Assembly: GCA_031551125.1 (NCBI GenBank)
Contig: JAVBOB010000001.1
Span: 167,171-231,170, forward strand
DNA: 64,000 bases
Direction: 5' to 3'
DNA from: JAIRNF01 sp031551125
GTDB lineage: Bacteria; Bacteroidota; Bacteroidia; Bacteroidales; UBA932
Shown: one piece after another, positions 48,440-56,392 of the stretch
How the letters are laid out: each line of letters opens with the position of its first letter
How positions within the stretch are numbered: position 1 is the first letter of the stretch
Program-made: the position numbers and the translations under genes
The notes under the pieces: model-generated
Database searches by the model: none
The model's input: the letters and a program-made list of their open reading frames with translations, nothing else
Told to the model about the DNA's origin: nothing

Positions 48440-50461
48440 TTGAGAGGCATTAAATCACTATATATACTTCCAATACTACTTCTCTCCACGCTTTGCCTTA
48501 ACGCGCAGGATGCAGATTCTATTGCCAACGGCCTAAGGGCTCAGATGGGTTTGCAAGATTCTACGCTTACGCAGCGAAAACCGACTAAAGACGAGGAAAA
48601 AGGGAAAACGCTCGATACTCATTTATTTGGCGAATGGCATAAAAAAGCCTCTGTGTTTGCATGGACATACAGCCCTTACTTCAATACGGCAGAACGTGTG
48701 CATGTGGACACGCTGATTAATGACGATTTTCCCGACTATCCGTTCTTTAAAACCGATGTAGGAGCCACATTTTTAGGCACGGCTGCAAGCGCGGAACAAT
48801 CCTTTGACTACTTCAAGCGCAAGGAGTCTGACAACTTGTTGTTCTTTACTCCATATACCGACTATATCGCCACGCGTGAGAACCTAAAGTTCTATAATAG
48901 TAAAACACCTTACTCCAACTTGTCTTACCACACATCAGGAGGAAAAAAGATTGCTGAAGACGATTTGGTAGTTTCGTTTTCAACCAACATAAAACCTGAA
49001 TGGAGTATTGGATTGTACTATCAGCGTTACGGTACAAAGGGTGTATATCAGAACCAGAAAACGGAAGGTCGCACGTTCAGCATTTATACCGGATATGCCG
49101 GAAAACGATACTCCGCCCATGCCGGATACATTTACAATGGCATTAAAAATAAGGAAAATGGCGGTATTCAGGATGATTACTACATTACCGATACGGTGAT
49201 GGAAGCTCAGATTATTCCGGTAAACCTGCAAACGGCCTACAACAAGCTTCGCAGCAACGCTTACTTTCTTACGCAAAGCTATGGTGTGCCGCTTAGTATA
49301 TTCCGGCGTAATGATACGTTGAAGACAGGCGAAGGAACAATGGTGTACTTCGGACACTCGTTCCAATACATACGACAGTACAGAGTATATACCGACCAAA
49401 CAGACGATTTGACAACGGCATACTACGATAACTTTTTTCTTGACCCAACGGAATCACGAGATTCTACCTTCACATCATCGTTAGATAACAGGTTGTTCAT
49501 ACGATTGCAGCCATGGTCGCCTACCGCTATCATTTCAACTATTGACGGAGGGGTTGGGCTGGAGTTTAGCAAGTATTACGGTTTTACGCCCGACCAGTAC
49601 TTATCCGGTGCAACACACTCGTCCTACACCAATATGTACCTGTATGCAAATGCTTCGGGGATGCTGAGCCGTTACCTGTCGTGGAATGGTTTTATGCAGT
49701 ACTACCTATCGGGCTATCGTCAAAACGACATGTTGATAGATGCTAATGCGCGTATTTCGTTTTATCCCTTTAGTAAGCAGCTGAACTTTACAGGTCGCTT
49801 AGTGCTTGACAGCAAGGAGGCGGACTACTACTACAAAAGCTACTATGGGAACCATTTCCGATGGGCAAACAGTTTCGATAAGCAAACCGATACGCGTATA
49901 GAAGTAGCACTATCCATGCCCGAGTATATGTTTGAGGTTGGCTTGAAGCAAAACCTGTCTGACGGGTTTATATACATGGATACCACCGCTACACCCAAAC
50001 AAAGTAGCAGCGCTATAAGCGTTACAACGCTATACCTGCAAAAGAACTTTAAGCTGGGCATTCTGCGATTGGATAACCGTGCGTTGTTCCAGCTAAGTAG
50101 CGATGAAGATATACTACCGCTTCCTAAAATCAGCTTTAATGCACGTTGGTATTTAGAATTTCCATTGGTGAAATCGGTGTTAATAGCTCAGCTGGGTGTT
50201 GATTGCTACTTTAATACCAAGTACTATCTTCAGGCGTATAATCCGGCTACCGGAATGTTCCACAACCAAAATGAAAAGAAGGTGGGAGAATACCCAATGC
50301 TGGATGCCTTCCTGAACTTCAAGTGGAAGCGGGCAACCATTTTCTTTAAGCTGGCGAATGCCGACAAGGGGATGTTTAACAACGAATATTTTTCAGCTCT
50401 ACACTACCCGCGCAACGGGCGCATGCTGCGGCTCGGCGTTTCATGGCATTTCTACAACTAG
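48440..50461 (+). CDS. Putative outer-membrane porin (Bacteroidota putative porin family)
   Basis: 673 residues from TTG 48440. A signal peptide (about 1-22, SLYILPILLLSTLCLNAQ) is followed by a long protein made of alternating amphipathic beta strands, ending in the aromatic terminal strand RLGVSWHFYN as outer-membrane barrels do. The AWTYSPYF and DTLINDDFPDYPFFKTDVG segments are those of the putative porin family PF14121. It should form a barrel in the outer membrane; what passes through is unknown. The start is inferred from signal peptide position, as no ATG fits. Confidence 0.88.
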   Translation: MRGIKSLYILPILLLSTLCLNAQDADSIANGLRAQMGLQDSTLTQRKPTKDEEKGKTLDTHLFGEWHKKASVFAWTYSPYFNTAERVHVDTLINDDFPDYPFFKTDVGATFLGTAASAEQSFDYFKRKESDNLLFFTPYTDYIATRENLKFYNSKTPYSNLSYHTSGGKKIAEDDLVVSFSTNIKPEWSIGLYYQRYGTKGVYQNQKTEGRTFSIYTGYAGKRYSAHAGYIYNGIKNKENGGIQDDYYITDTVMEAQIIPVNLQTAYNKLRSNAYFLTQSYGVPLSIFRRNDTLKTGEGTMVYFGHSFQYIRQYRVYTDQTDDLTTAYYDNFFLDPTESRDSTFTSSLDNRLFIRLQPWSPTAIISTIDGGVGLEFSKYYGFTPDQYLSGATHSSYTNMYLYANASGMLSRYLSWNGFMQYYLSGYRQNDMLIDANARISFYPFSKQLNFTGRLVLDSKEADYYYKSYYGNHFRWANSFDKQTDTRIEVALSMPEYMFEVGLKQNLSDGFIYMDTTATPKQSSSAISVTTLYLQKNFKLGILRLDNRALFQLSSDEDILPLPKISFNARWYLEFPLVKSVLIAQLGVDCYFNTKYYLQAYNPATGMFHNQNEKKVGEYPMLDAFLNFKWKRATIFFKLANADKGMFNNEYFSALHYPRNGRMLRLGVSWHFYN

Positions 50462-50479
50462 CGGCTAGTATAGCGATAT

Positions 50480-50690
50480 TAGATGTGTGATTTGAATTAG
50501 CACGCGGATGACGCGTAAAAGCGCAGATGAACACAGTCTTTTACTCTGTGGGTCTCTGTGACTTCTTTGTGACCTTTGTGTTACTTATTTTGTACAGCGA
50601 TATGCGTATTGCGATTATTCCGTATTCACCTGCGCCTTTCTGCGTCATCTGCGTGACATTAACTCGCTTAACGTCTAACGCTTCACTCTT
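50480..50690. repeat. Repeat gap of the 'cacagatgacgcag' and 'ATGCGTATTG' families
   Basis: GCACGCGGATGACGCGTAAA with GCGCAGATGAACACAG (50499-50535) faces CGCCTTTCTGCGTCATCTGC (50632-50651); TACAGCGATATGCGTATTGC (50593-50612) lies inside. No gene is visible. Confidence 0.7.
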
Positions 50691-50699
50691 CGCGTAGAA

Positions 50700-52034
50700 C
50701 TAAAGATAAATCTCAAAAATACTTCCCTCGTTTTCCTTTGTTTGTACCTGTATGTAGCCCTTGTGTTGCTGCACAATCTGCCGACACAGGCTGAGCCCCA
50801 CGCCGCTGCCTTTTTTCTTGGTGCTGAAGAAGGGAATAAAGATTTTATCGAACACATTGGAAGGAATACCGGAACCGTTATCCAACACCTTTAGCAAAGC
50901 TTTGCCGTTGTCTGCAAGTTCGGCGCTGAGTATAACGCGCGGATCGGGTTTATCTTTTACCGCATCGGTAGCGTTTACAATAAGGTTAATGAGCACCTGC
51001 TCCATCAGCTCACGGTCAACATTTAGCATAATTGACGGGTCTTTAATGATAACCTCCAGCTCAATACCTTTCTGCTGTAAGCTTGGCGACATAAGGCGGT
51101 AAAGGTTTTCAAACAGCTTGCTTATGGGCACTTTAGCTACGTTCAACTCTATTGTTTTATTCAGGCTGCGGTAGGTTTGAGCGAAGCTGAGCAGCCCATC
51201 GCTACGATTCTTTATAGTTTCTATACCCAGCTTAAGGTCTTCAAAAAATGCTTGTTGTTCTTGGGGTACTTCATCTTTCAGCTGTGTTAGCGTTCCGTTA
51301 AGCGTATTTGCAAGGGAAGATACGGGCGCAATGGAGTTCATAATCTCGTGTGTCATCACGCTAAGTAACCGTTTCCATGCAACAGATTCTACTTCGTCCA
51401 GCGTGCTGTTTACGTTCTGAAAAGCGATAAGCTTATAGGTATATCCGTCAGATTGAAATGTGCTCAGGCTGGCTAACATTTTTAGCGTGCTGTTCCCGTT
51501 ATTCACCTCAAGTATGCGTTGTTCTCCCAGCTTTAGCGAGTTAAGCGCATTGTACAGCTCGGGGTTTCGATTTTGCAGCCAGCTCATATTTTTTACCTGC
51601 GGTATGCGAAGTATTTGCCGAAACGATTCGTTCATCCACGTTATTCGTCCCGTTTCCATTTCGTAGGCAAGTATTCCCGTGTCAACCATTTCAAGAATAC
51701 GTTGCAGGTAGTGCAGCTGCATCTCACGCTCACCGCTGATGGAACGAAACGCAACGTTCAGCTCGTTAAATGCCTTATGCCGCCTTTTCCTTTCATCCGA
51801 GCCTTTTATGCCGTAGCTACGTGTAAAGTCGCGGTAGCGAACATCTTCAACAAAATCATCCAGCTCCTTTTGTTGGTTTGCCAGCTTACCGTACAGTATT
51901 CGGAATATAATTACAACAGGTATTACCATTAATACCGCATACGTCCATTGCTCATGCACGGCAAGAATGGCTGCACCGCAAATGAATCCGAAGGCCAGCA
52001 GCAGGTAAACAAATATTTTCAGAGCGTAGCGCAT
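50700..52034 (-). CDS. Sensor histidine kinase (NtrB/NtrY-like)
   Basis: 444 residues. Two membrane helices (about 8-25 and 30-48), a PAS-like domain (about 105-210, ILEMVDTGILAYEMETGRITWMN), the H-box MTHEIMNSIAPVSS with His229, and the ATPase domain with INLIVNATDAV (N box), DNGSGIP (G1) and GSGVGLSLCRQI (G2). It should phosphorylate the sigma-54 response regulator encoded 435 bp upstream on the same strand. The HExxN-type H-box with Asn is typical of this Bacteroidota kinase group linked to ABC exporters. Confidence 0.94.
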   Translation of the reverse strand: MRYALKIFVYLLLAFGFICGAAILAVHEQWTYAVLMVIPVVIIFRILYGKLANQQKELDDFVEDVRYRDFTRSYGIKGSDERKRRHKAFNELNVAFRSISGEREMQLHYLQRILEMVDTGILAYEMETGRITWMNESFRQILRIPQVKNMSWLQNRNPELYNALNSLKLGEQRILEVNNGNSTLKMLASLSTFQSDGYTYKLIAFQNVNSTLDEVESVAWKRLLSVMTHEIMNSIAPVSSLANTLNGTLTQLKDEVPQEQQAFFEDLKLGIETIKNRSDGLLSFAQTYRSLNKTIELNVAKVPISKLFENLYRLMSPSLQQKGIELEVIIKDPSIMLNVDRELMEQVLINLIVNATDAVKDKPDPRVILSAELADNGKALLKVLDNGSGIPSNVFDKIFIPFFSTKKKGSGVGLSLCRQIVQQHKGYIQVQTKENEGSIFEIYL

Positions 52035-52469
52035 GAGTTAATAGATAATGGCACGCAGATGACACCGACAAGCGCAGATTTACGCGGTTTTTCCCTCTGT
52101 GGTTCTCTGTGACCTTTGTGTAGTTTATCTTGTATAGAGATTTGCGTATTGCGATATATTGAAATCACTTGTGATGCAGAGACCTCCCCCTAGCCCCCTC
52201 CGAAGGAGGGGGAACGTACGCCGAAAGTAACCGCGCAAATGCTTCGGCAAGGTATGCACCCCGCTCCTTCGGAGAGGGGGCTGGGGGGAGAGGTCTTTTT
52301 TCGTGTTCATCTGTCTACTATTTTCATTACTCTCATTTCATTTTTCAAGAGATTGGTTAGCTTGCGCTACCCTTCGGGCCGCTCCGCTCGCAATGACGTG
52401 CTTTGATGTTTTAAACTTTAACCCCTCAGCTTTAAACTATTAGCCCCCCTTTGGGGGATTAGGGGGCTA
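52035..52469. other. 435-bp gap between regulator and kinase genes, all repeats
   Basis: In order: 'cacag' family words (52048-52130), a GTATAGAGATTTGCGTATTG tract (52131-52150), the 120-bp purine/pyrimidine element (52178-52297), an R1 half palindrome (52349-52402, TCCGCTCGCAATGACGTGC), and a CCCCCCTTTGGGGGATTAGG tract (52444-52463). No gene is visible. Confidence 0.75.
52178..52297. repeat. Shared 120-bp element with CCTCCCCC/GGGGGGAGG arms, copy 1
   Basis: AGACCTCCCCCTAGCCCCCT at left faces GGGGGCTGGGGGGAGAGGTC at right; the centre has CCGAAAGTAACCGCGCAAAT and CAAGGTATGCACCCC. The same centre, with few changes, is at 57708-57801. Confidence 0.78.
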
Positions 52470-53822
52470 CTATAATCCGTATTTTTCCAGCCTTCTATAC
52501 AACGCCGTACGTGTAATACCCAACTCTTTCGCAGCTTTTGATATATTCCCGTTATGCCGTTGCAACGCTTGCTCAATAGCTTTCTGTTCCAAGTCTTGCA
52601 AGTTGCCGATAGCTAGAATATCTGTATTTTCAGCCTGTGCAGGAGATTCGATAGGAGAGAAGATTAAATCATCAGCTTGTATCATCAAGCTTTCCGACAT
52701 GATAGCAGCCCGTTCAATAGCATACTGTAGCTCACGCACATTACCCGGGAAATGGTACGATGCCAGCTTGGCCAAGGCTTTATCGGATAGCTGCATATTG
52801 CCCTTAACATACTTTTCGGCATACAGCTGTAAGAAATGGTTTGCCAGCCGCTGTATATCTTCTCCTCTCTGTCGCAATGGCGGAGCTGTAATCTCAACAG
52901 TATTGATACGGTATATAAGGTCTTTGCGGAAGTGCTGCTCGTTGGCCAGCTCGCTAAGCGGAACGTTGGTAGCGCATATTAAACGAATATTGACGGGAAT
53001 GGGAGTGTTAGTCCCCAATCGTATGACACAACGGTTTTGAAGCACGCTAAGCAGCTTGGCCTGCTGTTGCAGGCTGATGTTGCCTATTTCATCTAAAAAT
53101 AATGTTCCGCCATTAGCCGCTTCTATAAGTCCCATGCGGTCGCTATGAGCGTCGGTAAATGCGCCTTTCTGATGACCGAACAGCTCGCTTTCAAACAGCG
53201 TATCGGTAAGCGAGCCTACATCTACCTTTACAAACGGCTTATCGGCACGCAGCGATTGGCGGTGAATAGCGTTAGCAATAAGCTCCTTTCCTGTTCCGTT
53301 TTCTCCAAGTATAAGAACATTTGCATCGGTAGGAGCAATTTTTCCCAGCTTATACAGCAGCTCCTGCATTATGGGTGATGAGCCCACTATACCTTGCGAT
53401 TCAGCTTGTGGTACTGCCGTTTTTTTATCCCCTTTTCGTGAGTTGAGCACCTCTTGTAGCGTGGCTATCAAACGTTCGTTTTGCCAAGGTTTAACTACAA
53501 AATCGGCAGCGCCCTCTTTCAATGAACGAACAGCCAAGTCGATATCGCCGTATGCGGTTATCAGCACAACCGGAAGATCGAACCCCATTTGCTTAACCGT
53601 TCTAAGCCAGAACAGCCCTTCGTTTCCGGTATTTACGTTGCTATTGTAGTTCATATCAAGCAACAGTAAATCGAAGCGTTGCGTGCTTAGCAAGCTTCGT
53701 AACGCTTCGGGAGTGTGGCTGGTTTGTACTTCTTTTACCTGTGATTTAAGCAGCAGTGATACGGCGGTAAGTACGTCCCTGTCATCGTCAACTACCAGTA
53801 TGCGGGCGTTTTTTAAGTTCAT
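52470..53822 (-). CDS. Sigma-54-dependent response regulator (NtrC family)
   Basis: 450 residues. The receiver domain has the phospho-acceptor D56 (in DLLLLDMNY) and K111; the AAA+ domain has Walker A GENGTGKE (173-180), the sigma-54 contact loop GAFTDA (220-225) and LFLDEIGN (Walker B); a Fis-type HTH follows (NISKAAKELGITRTALYRRL). It activates sigma-54 RNA polymerase. GAFTDA instead of GAFTGA is common in Bacteroidota relatives. The likely target is the transporter operon at 56.4 kb, which has a -24/-12 promoter. Confidence 0.95.
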   Translation of the reverse strand: MNLKNARILVVDDDRDVLTAVSLLLKSQVKEVQTSHTPEALRSLLSTQRFDLLLLDMNYNSNVNTGNEGLFWLRTVKQMGFDLPVVLITAYGDIDLAVRSLKEGAADFVVKPWQNERLIATLQEVLNSRKGDKKTAVPQAESQGIVGSSPIMQELLYKLGKIAPTDANVLILGENGTGKELIANAIHRQSLRADKPFVKVDVGSLTDTLFESELFGHQKGAFTDAHSDRMGLIEAANGGTLFLDEIGNISLQQQAKLLSVLQNRCVIRLGTNTPIPVNIRLICATNVPLSELANEQHFRKDLIYRINTVEITAPPLRQRGEDIQRLANHFLQLYAEKYVKGNMQLSDKALAKLASYHFPGNVRELQYAIERAAIMSESLMIQADDLIFSPIESPAQAENTDILAIGNLQDLEQKAIEQALQRHNGNISKAAKELGITRTALYRRLEKYGL

Positions 53823-53838
53823 GGTATAAGTGCCTCAC

Positions 53839-53856
53839 CATCTAATAAATTAGATG
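53839..53856. promoter_or_regulatory. 18-bp palindrome before the response-regulator gene
   Basis: CATCTAATAAATTAGATG is a perfect inverted repeat ending 17 bp before the start codon of the response regulator and lies in the 54-bp gap after the ParA gene. It has no T run on the expected side, so an operator is more likely than a terminator. Confidence 0.4.
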
Positions 53857-53876
53857 TAAGAATAAAAGAACTGTTT

Positions 53877-54851
53877 TTATTGGGTAGAACAAATTTTTAG
53901 CATTTTTTTCGCCAGTTGTTCAAACTCATCATAGGCTTTTTGTACGGCATAGGTATGCGCTCCCATTGCTCCATCAGCTGGTTTTAGTAGAAAAATAGGC
54001 TTTCTCACTTCCATGGACATCGGTGCTAAACTTCTGTAATGCTTTAATAACGCGAGGCAATTACCGTCTTTTTCAACGGAAGAAACGGAGGTGTCTTCGC
54101 CAAGCATAAATCTAGCATATGTTACCGGTATTTTATTTGCCCATTTAAGGTATGATTTAACTGGACGACTCTCTTTTGCTGAATGCTGCATAACAATATA
54201 TCCGGATGGATGTATCATTGTTGTAGGAATTGAAAAATTGGGATTCTTCGGTTTGAATTCAAGCCGTTGTTCCCAACCGATTTTCCATGTAGCAAGTGTT
54301 TCTCCTAAATTCTTTATTCCCACTAAGGAAAATAAATCAGACGCTACCGGCATAATAAGATAATCAGAGCTAATTGTTACAGCGCGGTTTATGGCTCCTA
54401 GGTTTGGTCCAACATCAATCAGTACAATCTCTGCCTTAAATTTTTTTGCTGCATCTTCTATTATTGAGTTAAAGATACTCACTAAGCGAAAAGAATACAC
54501 ATCTCCGTTTAAGCATTTGAGCCAAGCATCACTTATTTTGTCTTCAAATGCGGATAAAGAGAGGTCGCCTACAATTAACCCCAACTTATCATTGATTGAT
54601 TCTATGTGGACACCCTCATAGGGTTCTCCGGATACAACCGGATTAATTGCACTAAGTATTGTCTGTCCTTTACTCTCAACAATCTCCTCTAAACGCTCTT
54701 CAGATAAAAACATGGAGGTTAGGTTCGACTGAGGGTCCAAATCAATAGCAATAGATCGAATACCCATCTCGGATAACATCCAAGCAATATGATAAACGGT
54801 GGTGGTTTTACCGACGCCACCTTTGTTGTTGAAAAATAGAATTTTTTTCAT
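53877..54851 (-). CDS. ParA family ATPase
   Basis: 324 residues from ATG 54851 (MKKILFFNNKGGVGKTT); a start five codons earlier would overlap the upstream gene by 14 bp. The deviant Walker A KGGVGKT is at 10-16, DLDPQSNLTSMF is motif A-prime and VLIDVGPNLGAINRA the Walker B region, with Gly replacing the usual Asp/Pro pattern. Not accompanied by ParB or a parS array, so it is not a chromosome-segregation ParA. It begins one base after the stop of the AlbA_2/HATPase gene, forming a tight two-gene unit. AT-rich. Confidence 0.9.
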   Translation of the reverse strand: MKKILFFNNKGGVGKTTTVYHIAWMLSEMGIRSIAIDLDPQSNLTSMFLSEERLEEIVESKGQTILSAINPVVSGEPYEGVHIESINDKLGLIVGDLSLSAFEDKISDAWLKCLNGDVYSFRLVSIFNSIIEDAAKKFKAEIVLIDVGPNLGAINRAVTISSDYLIMPVASDLFSLVGIKNLGETLATWKIGWEQRLEFKPKNPNFSIPTTMIHPSGYIVMQHSAKESRPVKSYLKWANKIPVTYARFMLGEDTSVSSVEKDGNCLALLKHYRSLAPMSMEVRKPIFLLKPADGAMGAHTYAVQKAYDEFEQLAKKMLKICSTQ

Positions 54852-54852
54852 C

Positions 54853-56049
54853 TTACCACTGTTCATTTATACCGATAGTAACTTTGAATTTAGTTCCAAG
54901 GGATAAATCAAATAGAGGTTCTGGATTTCCATTTTTTTGCAATTCTTCTTTGGCATTTTTTATTCCATAGTTGAAGCGATTAACATACCCTAGTATTTTC
55001 ATTGATTCGGCTATCGCTACATTCCTATAGTCGCTGGCGTTGGGGAAGTTGTGAATATTTACATCTCCATATAGTCCGCCTGGATTTACTATTTCAATAC
55101 GATTAGAAAACTCATAAATATAAATTGGTGCGTGGGATTCATAACTTCTATGCATAATAGCATTCATCAAAAGTTCTCGCAATGACCAGTAGGAGTAATT
55201 TTTAATCATACTTTCTCGAAAACCATCACTTTTTATCGGCTTTTCTTTTATAATATTGACCTTTATAAAATCATCAATTGTTTTTAATTCTGTGATGTAG
55301 GCACCGGAAAATCTTTTTTCAAATAGAACGTCTTCATCTCTCATTTCCTTACCCGAAAATTTTATGTATTGAATATAAGCTCCCGGTATAAACTCGAGTG
55401 GATTAAGACCAAATAGAAGTATTGCAGCATTGGTAGGGCAAGCCTCTCGGCTATCATATAAGCGAAGGGACGCGAGTTGTTGCTCAATTGTTCTACCATT
55501 TTGTTGTAGGGTATCTTTGTCAATAGCTTCCGGAAGATAATTCAGCTTAAAATACTCAATGCTTATATCTGTAAGTGTAGCACCGAATGCAGGCAATGTG
55601 TCATAACTCCGAGCAAACGATACTCTTCGCTCTGTTAACGTTCTTTCTTCTTCAACTGTTGCTTTTGCCTGTCGTGCTCCAACTCTTATATAGCACCGAC
55701 CGTTATATCTGATAGGCGGATAATGCGATGGCTTTACTTCAACCACAACTACTTCTCCGTTGGGAAAAGAAAAAACAGGGCTAACAACAATAGATGGAGG
55801 AGGTAAAATATTGCCGTTGGTTTTTATACCTCCTATTTTTTGCAAATCGTCGTCTGTCCATTTGGCTCCTGCCAGATCTCCGTTATCATTTACGCCCAGC
55901 AGAATGTACCCTGGTTGTTTGTGGTTTGGATAGTCGTTGGAAAGAGCACATATTGCTGGTCCCAGCTTATCTTCTCGAATAGAGGTTGTTCTTTCTATTC
56001 TATCAGATTCCATTTCTGCAATTAGCTGCTGTACCGTATTCTTGTCCAT
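54853..56049 (-). CDS. AlbA_2 (Schlafen-like) and HATPase domain protein
   Basis: 398 residues. The N-terminal AlbA_2 domain (about 10-140) has ESDRIERTTS, HKQPGYILLGVNDNGDLAGAK and PPIRYNGRCYIRVGARQAK; the C-terminal half (about 290-398) has LRELLMNAIMHRSYE, the N-box of a GHKL-type ATPase, and RIEIVNPGGLYGDV, the G1 box (HATPase_c_4). Related proteins are annotated as RecG-like or putative transcriptional regulators. Coupled to ParA. Sampled line 55201-55260 has 16 G+C of 60, much lower than the core genes. Promoter at 56096-56103. Confidence 0.9.
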   Translation of the reverse strand: MDKNTVQQLIAEMESDRIERTTSIREDKLGPAICALSNDYPNHKQPGYILLGVNDNGDLAGAKWTDDDLQKIGGIKTNGNILPPPSIVVSPVFSFPNGEVVVVEVKPSHYPPIRYNGRCYIRVGARQAKATVEEERTLTERRVSFARSYDTLPAFGATLTDISIEYFKLNYLPEAIDKDTLQQNGRTIEQQLASLRLYDSREACPTNAAILLFGLNPLEFIPGAYIQYIKFSGKEMRDEDVLFEKRFSGAYITELKTIDDFIKVNIIKEKPIKSDGFRESMIKNYSYWSLRELLMNAIMHRSYESHAPIYIYEFSNRIEIVNPGGLYGDVNIHNFPNASDYRNVAIAESMKILGYVNRFNYGIKNAKEELQKNGNPEPLFDLSLGTKFKVTIGINEQW

Positions 56050-56095
56050 AATAACCGATGATTTTATTTTACTGATGCCATGCTTCGATGTATCA

Positions 56096-56103
56096 CAAAA
56101 GTA
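56096..56103 (-). promoter_or_regulatory. Promoter -7 element of the AlbA_2/ParA operon
   Basis: Plus strand CAAAAGTA equals TACTTTTG on the minus strand, 47 bp before the start. Confidence 0.6.
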
Positions 56104-56169
56104 CTATTTTTATTGAATAACCTTGTTGTTATAGTAGGGCAAGACTACTTTATTACTTAGTGTAATGCC

Positions 56170-56202
56170 ACCGAACATAAAGTGTACGAAACCGAACACT
56201 TT
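56170..56202 (+). promoter_or_regulatory. Candidate upstream activator site for the sigma-54 regulator
   Basis: ACCGAACA is repeated at 56170-56177 and 56191-56198, exactly 21 bp apart, and AAAGTGT (56179-56185) is inverted as ACACTTT (56196-56202). The cluster is centred about 90 bp upstream of the predicted sigma-54 start. Assignment is inference from position and symmetry. Confidence 0.45.
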
Positions 56203-56252
56203 GCTAACTATTGTAAATTAAATGGTTCTTATAATCAATCAATTAAATGTTG

Positions 56253-56268
56253 TGGCATTAGGCTTGCC
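56253..56268 (+). promoter_or_regulatory. Sigma-54 (-24/-12) promoter of the transporter operon
   Basis: TGGCATTAGGCTTGCC matches TGGCAC-N5-TTGCW with the required ten bases between GG and GC (one change in each box). Transcription would start near 56279, about 114 bases before the adaptor ATG. Confidence 0.6.
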
Positions 56269-56296
56269 AATTAAAAGGAAAGTTGAAAAATGATAT

Positions 56297-56351
56297 TACC
56301 CCCACCCCCCTGAAGGGGGCCTAAACTCCCCCTTCAGGGGGGTGGGGGGTA
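56297..56351 (+). other. Very stable GC-rich hairpin in the transporter leader
   Basis: TACCCCCACCCCCCTGAAGG (from 56297) continues to 56319 and pairs with CCCCCTTCAGGGGGGTGGGG (from 56328) to 56351, one base out of register. The right arm has four G runs. It lies between the predicted transcription start and the adaptor ATG. Confidence 0.7.
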
Positions 56352-56392
56352 AAGACAAAACAAATTAAGATAGGAGTTTAAAACCAAATAAA

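Noticed and set aside
53144..53163. Defective sigma-54 activator because of GAFTDA instead of GAFTGA
   Set aside because: This change is common in Bacteroidota NtrC-type regulators and the other AAA+ motifs are intact, so loss of function is not supported.
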